From the NCBI GenBank assembly GCA_002337545.1, contig DDGE01000055.1, positions 7,659-14,696 of the forward strand: a stretch of 7,038 nucleotides of DNA. Direction: 5' to 3'. Positions 1 to 7,038 of this stretch are shown piece by piece. Every line of letters begins with the position of its first letter. Position 1 is the first letter of the stretch. This DNA comes from Phycisphaerales bacterium UBA1910. GTDB taxonomy: Bacteria; Planctomycetota; Phycisphaerae; Phycisphaerales; UBA1924. A program made the translations under genes and the position numbers. The notes beneath the pieces were generated by a model. It saw only the letters and a list, made by a program, of their open reading frames with translations. It had not been told where the DNA came from and ran no database searches.

Positions 1-1082
1 GACCCGCCGGGGAACTGGTTCTCGTAGAGGGTGTCGATGAGGGCTTCGCGCCAGTTTGTGCCGTTGATCTCATCTTCGCCGAGTGCATCGAGCGCTCTTG
101 CCATGGTGCAGAGGTAGTAGTAATAGCCCTGCATGCCCATGCCGGGGTTTTCTTCGAGGACGAAGTTGGTCTCGATCCATTTGCGTGCTTCGGAGATGCG
201 TGGATCGTCGGCTTTGATGTTTGCGTACAGCAGGGATTTAAACCCTGCGTAGGTCATCGATCCGTATGCGCGGAGTCGGACGATCTCGGTGCCGTCTTCG
301 CGTGTTTCGGTGGTAGTGCCTGCCTGTGATTGGCCCGCGAGCCCGTCGACGGATTCGATGTTGGGCACGGTTGCGTAGATGAACCCGCCCTGATCTGAGT
401 CATCGGCGTAGGGCATGTCGTTGATGGCGTCGTTCATCTGTACACGGTTGAGGAAGACGAGTGCTCGTTGATAGGCCGCGTCGTTGGTCGAGGTGCCGGT
501 GTCGTGGAGCGCTTGGATGAAGAAGCTCAGGTTGGAGAGATCCGGGCGTCCGTGCTTGCCGTACCCGACGCCGCCGTAGTACGGGTGGTTGATGTCGATG
601 GACTCTTCGAACCCGGGGTCCTCGGGGTTGTTGTTGTTGAAGTCTCCGTACTGGAGGGTCTTGAGGAACTCTCGTCCGGCGAGCATCCCCTGGAGGGCTT
701 CGGGCTTGTTGACGAGCGCGAGCGCGGAGAGACAGATCGCGGTGTTGTAGCTGGGGAGGATGTCTTTGTAGAACCCGCCGTCGGGCTGCTGGTGTTTGAG
801 GATGTATCGCGTAGCGGTTACAACGGTGGGATGGCGTTCGTCGATGCGTGGGTCGAGCATGAAACCAGTGACGACGAGCCCGGTGATCGCGGGCAGGGTC
901 TGCACATCCGGATCGTCATCGAACCCATAGGTCATTGGGTTCTGTCGCGATTCGAGGTAGCTCATTGCGCGATCCGCGATGAGTTCCGCTTTGCGTTGGT
1001 GCTCGGGGCTGATTGATTGGGCGAGGGCCATCGGCGCGAGGATGACCATTGCTGCACACATCACGATTGCGTTTCGTTTCAT
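1..1082 (-). CDS. Exported prenyltransferase/squalene-oxidase-repeat protein (3' end outside window)
   Basis: I translated this by hand. ATG is at 1082-1080 and the frame stays open for 360 codons to the window edge, so the C-terminus is missing. Residues 1-21 form a Sec signal peptide (MKRN, a hydrophobic stretch, then A-L-A before Gln22), so the mature protein is exported. The rest resembles the alpha/alpha-barrel repeats of the squalene cyclase/prenyltransferase superfamily: QPDGGF at residues 99-104, QGGF near 231, plus VGYGKHGRPDLSN and YGSMTYAGFKSLLYA, which recall the exported cyclase-like proteins of planctomycetes. I see no DXDD catalytic motif of squalene-hopene cyclases in the visible part, so enzymatic activity is unproven; it may be a structural or binding protein. 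It lies 19 bp after rsmE on the same strand with a good GGGAG site, so the two are probably co-transcribed. The superfamily call is confident; the function is not known. Confidence 0.82.
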   Translation of the reverse strand, partial: MKRNAIVMCAAMVILAPMALAQSISPEHQRKAELIADRAMSYLESRQNPMTYGFDDDPDVQTLPAITGLVVTGFMLDPRIDERHPTVVTATRYILKHQQPDGGFYKDILPSYNTAICLSALALVNKPEALQGMLAGREFLKTLQYGDFNNNNPEDPGFEESIDINHPYYGGVGYGKHGRPDLSNLSFFIQALHDTGTSTNDAAYQRALVFLNRVQMNDAINDMPYADDSDQGGFIYATVPNIESVDGLAGQSQAGTTTETREDGTEIVRLRAYGSMTYAGFKSLLYANIKADDPRISEARKWIETNFVLEENPGMGMQGYYYYLCTMARALDALGEDEINGTNWREALIDTLYENQFPGG

Positions 1083-1087
1083 CTCGT

Positions 1088-1092
1088 CTCCC
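1088..1092 (-). promoter_or_regulatory. Ribosome-binding site of the squalene-cyclase-like gene
   Basis: The minus strand reads GGGAG followed by a 5-nt spacer (ACGAG) and then ATG at 1082. This fixes the start of the downstream gene and fits translation from a shared rsmE message. Confidence 0.6.
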
Positions 1093-1101
1093 GTCGGTTT
1101 C

Positions 1102-1836
1102 TCAACTCGGATTCGGCGTGTTCATGAGCACCGATGCACCGGTTACTGCTGCGGTTTCGATCCGCATGACGAGCATACCAAAGCGGCACACACGCACACC
1201 TGAGTTTACGATCAGTTCGCGTTCGGTATTGCTCCAGCCGCCCTCGGGGCCGACGATCAGTGTCGGGTTTGTGCTCAGCTTGTCTTCGGGCCCCCAGACC
1301 TCGCCGGAAGCGTCCGCGACGATTGCGCCTGGGTTTTCGATCGCGTCGTTGAGGGCGATGGGGTCGCCGATCTCCATGCGCCATGCGCGTCGAGATTGCT
1401 TCATTGCCTCTTCGACGATCCGCTCGAGCTTTTCGGGGCGGTAGTTGTCGGGCTTCCGCTGGGCGTGCTCGCAGAGCAGGGGGTGGAAGGCGGATACCCC
1501 GATCTGGGTGAGTTGATCGATCATTCGGTCGAGGCGATCGCCCTTGGGGAGTGCGGCGTACACCGAGAGGGCGGGGCGGATGGGATCGACCACTTCGACG
1601 GACTGCAACCCGATATTCAGCAGGGGTTTGGATCTTGAACCGGCAATCTCGTCGAGTGTGCCGATCGCGAATCGTCCGCACCCATCGAGGACCCCCACCG
1701 TTTCTCCGGTGCGCAGGCGTTTCACCCTGACCGCGTGGTGGGCTTCGTCGGCTCCGATTTCGAGTGCATCGCCTGCCCGAGCGGACGCAAGGTCCGAGAA
1801 CATCACGCAATGGGCGATCGGGGCTTCATGGTGCAT
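1102..1836 (-). CDS. rsmE: 16S rRNA (uracil1498-N3)-methyltransferase RsmE
   Basis: RsmE methylates N3 of U1498 in 16S rRNA, using S-adenosylmethionine, in the assembled 30S subunit. From ATG 1836 the product has 244 aa, the usual family length. The N-terminal PUA-like domain shows the typical EAHHAVRVKRLRTGE at residues 31-45. The C-terminal SPOUT (trefoil-knot) methyltransferase domain shows LPKGDRLDRMIDQLTQIGV (96-114), EEAMKQSRRA (142-151), the SAM-loop motif GPEGGWS (196-202) and the family-ending MRIETA (224-229). The reading frame extends upstream to a GTG at 1926, but the added 30 residues match nothing expected and the family normally begins just before the PUA domain, so ATG 1836 is preferred. 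No strong Shine-Dalgarno precedes it. The usual SERS-like segment is replaced by CEHAQRKPDNYR, a divergence worth noting but not disabling. The promoter should lie in 1837-1943. Family call is firm. Confidence 0.93.
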   Translation of the reverse strand: MHHEAPIAHCVMFSDLASARAGDALEIGADEAHHAVRVKRLRTGETVGVLDGCGRFAIGTLDEIAGSRSKPLLNIGLQSVEVVDPIRPALSVYAALPKGDRLDRMIDQLTQIGVSAFHPLLCEHAQRKPDNYRPEKLERIVEEAMKQSRRAWRMEIGDPIALNDAIENPGAIVADASGEVWGPEDKLSTNPTLIVGPEGGWSNTERELIVNSGVRVCRFGMLVMRIETAAVTGASVLMNTPNPS

Positions 1837-1943
1837 GATCGAGGATAGGCGCGAAGGGTCGGCGGGCGTTTGAGAAGACGGTTGGGAGAAAACGGCCGAT
1901 AGCCCTTGAGAAAGCGGGCGATTCACCCGATGATCGCGTCAGA
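1837..1943. promoter_or_regulatory. Divergent intergenic promoter region
   Basis: This 107-bp gap separates rsmE (minus) from the acidic membrane protein (plus), so it should carry promoters in both directions. On the plus strand, TTGAGA (1906-1911), a 17-bp spacer and GATGAT (1929-1934) make a plausible sigma-70-like pair, although the -10 matches TATAAT at only four of six positions. Initiation would then fall near 1941, almost on the TTG start at 1944. A related sequence, TTGAGAAGACGG (1870-1881), resembles TTGAGAAAGCGG (1906-1917) at a 36-bp interval. I found no convincing promoter for rsmE. The region assignment is sound; the exact elements are weak. Confidence 0.35.
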
Positions 1944-3611
1944 TTGAGCACGGAAGACTCCCATCTAGAGGGCTCGGACTTTGACGACGCCATTGACTCG
2001 CTGCTGAGCGGGGAGGAATCCGCGCGTCCGGCTGAGGAGTCGGAGGGCGCTGATGTCGCAGATCCAGAGACGGATGGTGACGCTGATTCGCAGGCGTTGA
2101 GTAACGAGACACTCGAGGCGATCGATTCTGTCGAGCGGAATGCTCAGGCGTTGATCGAGGACGCGATCGAGACGCTGCTCGACGATGAGCCCGAATCCCC
2201 ATCGGGTGGTGATGTTGAAGCCGAGGACGGATCGTCCGAAGATGCGATCGAAGAACCACCGGTTGATGATGTTTCCGCGGTGCGTGAGGAGGCGAGCGAA
2301 TCTGCGATCAGCGCAGAGGACCTGGAATCACAGCTCGATGCGATCGAGCAGGGCGTGATTTCGGAACCGATCGTGGACGAGGAGCTTGAAGCACTCGCTC
2401 AGGAAGTGGACTCGCTCGACACGAAGACTGAAGCCGCCGACGAAATCGAAGAGATCGCACAGTCTCTGGATGAGTTGGATCCGAAGGACGAAGATGCGTC
2501 CGAAACCGAGGAGCCAGTCGCCGACTCGGCTGAGAATGAACACCTTGCGGACGAAGCGGTCGAAGATGTTGCGTCCATGGACGCGGATGAGCTGCTGAGC
2601 AGTGTCGCTGATGAACTTGTCAACGCGTCGGACGAATCTACCCCGGAGCCGGACGCGGCTGTCGATGAAGATGAGCAGGGTGCCCAAGGCGCTGTTTCCG
2701 ATTCGAGTGATGGAGTGGATGCGGCGCCGGGCGAAGCAACTGACGATTCGGCGACGGCTGAGAGCGTGTTTGAAGAAACAGACTCATTTACCGCGGCGAT
2801 CGATGAGCTGATGGGAGAATCATCCAGCGGTTCTTCTGTGAACAGCGGCGATGCGCCGGAACCCGATCCGGGCGTTGATGCCGCTGACTCGGAATCTGTG
2901 GATACCGCATCGACGCTGGCGGATCTGGACGCGGCACTGGCGGGGATCGGCGACGATATTCTCAGCGGTGATTTCGAAACACCGGAGGGTGACCTCATCG
3001 GTTCGGATGCTTTGGGCAGCAACGATGCAACATCGATCCTGGACCAGCTCGATCTTGGTGAGCTTGATCTTGATTCGAACGCGGTATCGCCGAGCGAAGA
3101 GCAGAAGGCTCCTGCAGAACCGGCGTCATCCCCTCAAGCCGCGGAGGTAGCGGCGGAGCCCGAGCCGGCCACCGTCCCTGCGATTCCTCCGGCACCCACG
3201 CCCGCGAGTTCGACGCCGGAGCCGACTCCCGTCGCGGCTTCGATGATTGCGTCGAAAGAACAAGAGAACTATGACGCGCCGATTTCCGAAGTAGAATCGA
3301 TCTGGCAGACCGCTCGTCGTGTGCTTGTCCGTGCTGGAAGAGTCGCATGGAAGGAAGGGCGCGAGCGGGCGATCCCGTTTGGTGCCAAACTTGTCGTGCT
3401 TGTGAATAAACCCGTGCGTGATCGGCCCGCGGTTGTGCGCGATTCGATTGGGTATGTTGCGCTCTGGACGACGCTGCTTGCGATGATCCTCTGGGTTTAT
3501 CTCGGGTTCGTGCGTGCGACCCCGACGCCAACGCCGACGGAAGCGCCGACCCGGATGCTCGCCCCCGGCGAGGATACGGATCCACTCCGCAACGCGAGTG
3601 TCAGCCCTTGA
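1944..3611 (+). CDS. Large acidic single-pass membrane protein, unknown function
   Basis: I do not recognise a family for this 555-aa protein. Residues 1-437 are extremely acidic and low in complexity: 35 of the first 100 residues are Asp or Glu, and there are only six Lys/Arg in the whole stretch. Short amphipathic helix-like motifs recur, for example FDDAIDSLLSGE (13-24), IEDAIETLLDDE (71-82) and FTAAIDELMGE (282-292). A Pro/Ala/Glu-rich linker spans about 390-431. Residues 458-499 carry 12 Lys/Arg and directly precede one hydrophobic span, about 503-523 (rich in L, W, A, V), followed by a PTPTPT-containing 30-residue tail. The positive-inside rule predicts the acidic part in the cytoplasm and the tail outside. 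There is no signal peptide and no Cys. The start is TTG with no obvious Shine-Dalgarno; no ATG/GTG/TTG lies in frame between it and the upstream stop at 1836-1838, and the first in-frame ATG is at residue 212. Existence as a gene is well supported by length and codon bias. Confidence 0.8.
   Translation: MSTEDSHLEGSDFDDAIDSLLSGEESARPAEESEGADVADPETDGDADSQALSNETLEAIDSVERNAQALIEDAIETLLDDEPESPSGGDVEAEDGSSEDAIEEPPVDDVSAVREEASESAISAEDLESQLDAIEQGVISEPIVDEELEALAQEVDSLDTKTEAADEIEEIAQSLDELDPKDEDASETEEPVADSAENEHLADEAVEDVASMDADELLSSVADELVNASDESTPEPDAAVDEDEQGAQGAVSDSSDGVDAAPGEATDDSATAESVFEETDSFTAAIDELMGESSSGSSVNSGDAPEPDPGVDAADSESVDTASTLADLDAALAGIGDDILSGDFETPEGDLIGSDALGSNDATSILDQLDLGELDLDSNAVSPSEEQKAPAEPASSPQAAEVAAEPEPATVPAIPPAPTPASSTPEPTPVAASMIASKEQENYDAPISEVESIWQTARRVLVRAGRVAWKEGRERAIPFGAKLVVLVNKPVRDRPAVVRDSIGYVALWTTLLAMILWVYLGFVRATPTPTPTEAPTRMLAPGEDTDPLRNASVSP
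1980..2819 (+). repeat. Degenerate acidic helix motif, three clear protein-level copies
   Basis: Three dispersed copies of a hydrophobic-x-x-Ala-Ile-Asp/Glu-x-Leu-Leu/Met pattern occur in the acidic protein: FDDAIDSLL (1980-2006), IEDAIETLL (2154-2180) and FTAAIDELM (2787-2813), each followed within three residues by an acidic residue. Weaker relatives are EAIDSV (residues 58-63) and LAGIGDDILSGD (residues 332-343, 2937-2972). The DNA is not repeated exactly, so the similarity is at protein level. These may be repeated binding motifs or simply recurrent acidic helices. Confidence 0.45.
3450..3512 (+). other. Transmembrane segment of the acidic protein
   Basis: Codons 503-523 encode an uninterrupted hydrophobic stretch beginning GYVALWTTLL and ending WVYLGFV, with no charged residue. 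It is flanked by Arg-rich sequence on the N-terminal side and by RATPTPTPTEAPT on the C-terminal side. This predicts a single C-terminal anchor with the acidic domain in the cytoplasm. Confidence 0.75.
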
Positions 3612-4756
3612 TCAGTCCTTGAGTTCGACTTCCTGCAGGGACGCACGCCATTGTGCGTCGAGCTGATCGAAAGGAAGACCGAGGGCTGCGCGTGATGCCT
3701 GGTCGAGCGTGTTGGCGTGGCCGAGTTGGATGAACCAGGCGTTGCGGGCATCTTTGCCGAATGTGCGATCGATGTAGTCGATCATCGACCAGCCCTGCAG
3801 GTAGACATGCATGCCGTGGTTGATTGCCTCACCCTTGAAATCTGCGAGCAGATCCCAATCGCGCAGGTTGTCTGTCTGTGCGAGGCTTGCGATGCGTTGG
3901 TTTTTGCGATCCCATGAATCCCGGAACAACCCGGCAGCGACTTCGGCGATGCCTTCGAGTGTCCACCATGGCGCGAGGTTGATCTGCGGGCCGTACTCGA
4001 AGCTGACGGCGTGGCCGATCTCGTGGGCGAGGAGCGGATCGAGGCGGTCCTGCTTCATTTTATCGCGACCGAGGATCTTGATGGACTCGCCGGGCTCGTT
4101 CCAGCCGGAGATCCCGGCGGTGTAGGACGGGTAGATCGATGCCTGGAGCTCACGCATCTTTGGATAGATCTTGACGACGACCTCGTGGAGATCGCCGCCG
4201 TTTGGATCGATTCCCATGTCCTTTGCGATTGCGTCGCGGAGGACCGGGACGCGTTCGCTCGCCATGTTTGCGATGTCGGCGTGTTCGTCGTCGCAGTAGA
4301 TCCGCACGCCCGGGGTGTCGGTGATCGCGATGTCCCATGCGCGCCCGATGAAATGCCATTGCCCGTGCGGGGTGCCGATGGGGGCGAAGCGTGCGGGCAT
4401 GTCGTAGCGTCGGGGATTGTCCTCGCTGGGAACCTGCCATGTGTAGACGATGGGGGCGATGATCGAGCCGTCGTTTTCGAGGAGGATCTCGGTGTTCGGG
4501 TCGATCGCGATACGCAGGTCCTGCACGGGGGCGACGGAGAGTTCCGCGAACCAGGCGCGGTGTTCTGTCGCGAGGACCGGATCGCTCGGGTTGATCTGGG
4601 CCATGTATGCGCCCGAATCGAGGCGCTCGATCGCGGACTGCATGGACGCGACCACCTCGCTGACGCGGACCGCCTCGATGGCGTTGTCGGGGAGGGGTGT
4701 CCCCGCCCACAGGAGCGGCGCAGCGATCGCGATGCAGATCGATCCGAGCAGTCGCA

Positions 4757-4757
<1 letters not shown>
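3612..4757 (-). CDS. Exported gluzincin-type zinc metallopeptidase
   Basis: This 381-aa protein begins with a Sec-type signal peptide (about residues 1-19, MRLLGSICIAIAAPLLWAG) and should act outside the cytoplasmic membrane. Residues about 25-145 look like a small alpha/beta domain, possibly NTF2-like (inference). The catalytic domain follows: HEIGH at 245-249 supplies two zinc-binding His and the general base Glu246, and E268 in WWTLEGIAE, exactly 18 residues after the second His, is the expected third ligand. HEXXH-X18-E is the gluzincin (peptidase MA clan) signature; the exact family and substrate cannot be told. The ATG at 4757 shares its A with the asnS TGA (TGATG), and a GGAG site sits 5 nt upstream inside the asnS end, so translation is probably coupled. 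The frame is open further upstream, but that stretch is the asnS coding region in another frame. Its stop abuts that of the convergent neighbour. Confidence 0.85.
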
Positions 4758-6172
<1,415 letters not shown>

Positions 6173-6178
6173 GAGAAA

Positions 6179-6184
6179 CTCCCT
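6179..6184 (-). promoter_or_regulatory. Ribosome-binding site of asnS
   Basis: The minus strand reads AGGGAG followed by a 6-nt spacer (TTTCTC) and ATG at 6172. It decides between the three in-frame candidate starts of asnS (6193, 6172, 6163). Only one base (6185) separates it from the T-run of the upstream terminator. Confidence 0.7.
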
Positions 6185-6185
6185 G

Positions 6186-6219
6186 AAAAACAACCCTGCC
6201 GAGTGATTCGGCAGGGTTG
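6186..6219 (-). terminator. Rho-independent terminator after the prepilin-like gene, in the asnS leader
   Basis: A perfect 12-bp inverted repeat (CAACCCTGCCGA at 6191-6202 and TCGGCAGGGTTG at 6208-6219) encloses a 5-nt loop. On the minus strand it is followed at once by TTTTT (6190-6186), the classic intrinsic terminator. On the plus strand no T-run follows, so it is directional. It lies about 54 nt after the stop codon of the prepilin-like gene (6274) and ends just upstream of the asnS ribosome-binding site. Confidence 0.85.
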
Positions 6220-6220
6220 A

Positions 6221-6273
6221 ATACTAGTGCGTTTGGCGTGTCCGATTTGGGCAGAATCGCTCGAAGTGGCTGA
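6221..6273 (-). promoter_or_regulatory. Spacer upstream of the terminator; possible weak asnS promoter
   Basis: This stretch between the prepilin-like stop codon and the terminator is the only non-coding room for an asnS promoter. On the minus strand TAGTAT (6226-6221) matches the -10 consensus at four of six positions, but no TTGACA-like -35 is correctly spaced. Initiation there would fall near 6214, within the 5' arm of the hairpin. This is suggestive only. Confidence 0.2.
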
Positions 6274-7038
6274 TTACTTGTCGTTGAGGAATCCCCAGTT
6301 GGCCGCCTCGGGGTCGGCGTTCATCTGGAGGTAGTACTGGGTGCCGCTCTCGCGGACCGAGTAGTAGATGTCGTCGGCGGTGAAATCGCCCGGTTCTTCC
6401 TCGAACTCTGATTTGCCGGCGCTTGCGTTGAAGAGGCGTGCGACGCCGTCGATATAGAGGATGTGTCCCTGATCCTGATGTCGCTCGGTGATCTGATCGA
6501 GTCGTGCCCAGTCCCCGTCGTTGTACTCATCGTGGGCGTTGTAGAACTGGGTGTGTTCTTCGACAAAGATGGGGAGTTTCTCGAAGTAACCGGCGTTGCT
6601 GACGAAGTTTTCCGCGGAGTAGTACTGGCTGCTGGTGCCCGAGAACCCTGTTGTTCGATCGAGATAGGCGAATGTGTTGATATAGCCCTTGTACATTTTG
6701 GCGCCCTGAACGCCTCGTACGAGTGAGTAATCGAAGTCGACCCCGACATCTTTGTATTCGCCGAAGAGGTCTGAGTACTGCTGATCATCGCCTGTTGAGG
6801 TTGCTGCCTGGCGGTTATTCTTTGGGCACGCGAGTACTTCGTCCGCGTCGTTGACATAGTCAAAGATTGCGCCGCGTTCCCACTTGTCTGGCGCGACTTC
6901 GACCTTGACCCATTCGCTTCTTGGCCAGATGCGGTCTTTGTGGTCGTGTGCGTACATGGCCGTCGCCTGGCCGATCGATCGGAGCTGGACGGCGCACATT
7001 GTTGTCTTTGCCGTCTCTCGCACCGCACCGAGCGCGGG
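6274..7038 (-). CDS. Prepilin-like H-X9-DG protein (5' end outside window)
   Basis: The gene enters from the right edge; the frame is open through 7038, so the true start and the expected prepilin leader and N-terminal helix are not visible. The first visible residues read PALGAVRETAKTTMCAVQLR and then SIGQATAMYAHDHKDRIWP. This is the segment just after the hydrophobic helix in planctomycete pseudopilin-like proteins, where a Cys and an LR-x-IG motif precede a YA-x-D segment. Near the C-terminus, His (codon 6480-6478), nine residues, then Asp-Gly (6450-6445) form the prepilin-associated H-X9-DG motif, within HQDQGHILYIDGVARLF. About 55 residues follow it, a longer tail than usual since this motif is normally near the end. 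Family members are thought to be processed by prepilin peptidase and exported by a type II/IV-like system; their individual roles are mostly unknown. A GTG at 7023 is not the start, because homologous sequence continues upstream. A terminator follows the gene. Confidence 0.8.
   Translation of the reverse strand, partial: PALGAVRETAKTTMCAVQLRSIGQATAMYAHDHKDRIWPRSEWVKVEVAPDKWERGAIFDYVNDADEVLACPKNNRQAATSTGDDQQYSDLFGEYKDVGVDFDYSLVRGVQGAKMYKGYINTFAYLDRTTGFSGTSSQYYSAENFVSNAGYFEKLPIFVEEHTQFYNAHDEYNDGDWARLDQITERHQDQGHILYIDGVARLFNASAGKSEFEEEPGDFTADDIYYSVRESGTQYYLQMNADPEAANWGFLNDK

Noticed and set aside
468..1016. Plus-strand open frame of 182 codons opposite the cyclase-repeat gene
   Set aside because: The minus-strand frame has a signal peptide, repeat motifs and a ribosome-binding site; the plus-strand translation shows no domain and biased Val/Glu/Gly composition.
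1837..1926. Longer rsmE start at GTG 1926
   Set aside because: It adds 30 residues of Ser/Gln-rich sequence not expected in RsmE and consumes most of the divergent promoter region. ATG 1836 gives the usual 244-aa length.
2399..3022. Minus-strand Ser/Ala-rich open frame of 207 codons opposite the acidic gene
   Set aside because: Its Ser-rich translation is the direct complement of GA-rich Asp/Glu codons and needs no separate gene.
3558..3572. Perfect 6-bp stem, 3-nt loop hairpin (CTCGCC/GGCGAG) near the end of the acidic gene
   Set aside because: No T-run follows on either strand, it is short, and it lies within coding sequence, so it does not qualify as an intrinsic terminator.
6173..6193. 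Longer asnS start at TTG 6193
   Set aside because: The TTG is inside the terminator hairpin/T-run, while ATG 6172 has an AGGGAG site at ideal spacing.

Overview
The window looks like chromosomal DNA from a GC-rich planctomycete, most likely of the Phycisphaerae type. The evidence is a prepilin-like protein with an H-X9-DG motif, an exported squalene-cyclase-repeat protein of the kind common in that phylum, and a large acidic membrane-anchored protein, set among ordinary housekeeping genes. The assignment is inferred from family content, not from a marker gene.

Layout. Bases 1-1836 (minus strand) hold rsmE (16S rRNA m3U1498 methyltransferase) followed 19 bp later by an exported prenyltransferase/squalene-oxidase-repeat protein whose 3' end lies outside the window. 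The 107-bp gap 1837-1943 separates rsmE from a divergent plus-strand gene (1944-3611). That gene encodes a 555-aa, extremely acidic, single-span membrane protein that I cannot assign to a known family. It ends with its stop codon directly abutting the stop codon of the next, convergent gene. Bases 3612-6172 (minus strand) hold asnS (asparaginyl-tRNA synthetase) and, sharing one base with its stop codon, an exported HEXXH-X18-E zinc metallopeptidase. A strong rho-independent terminator lies in the 101-bp gap upstream of asnS. Bases 6274-7038 hold the C-terminal part of a prepilin-like H-X9-DG protein, also on the minus strand, whose N-terminus is outside the window.

How the genes relate. rsmE and asnS serve translation, and each is followed closely by a gene for a secreted protein. 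The asnS-peptidase pair should be translationally coupled. No functional link between the synthetase and the peptidase is evident. Nothing in the window looks like a mobile element, CRISPR array, defence island or biosynthetic cluster.

The least explained items are the acidic membrane protein, with its recurring FliM-like helix motif, and the placement of the terminator two bases upstream of the asnS ribosome-binding site.
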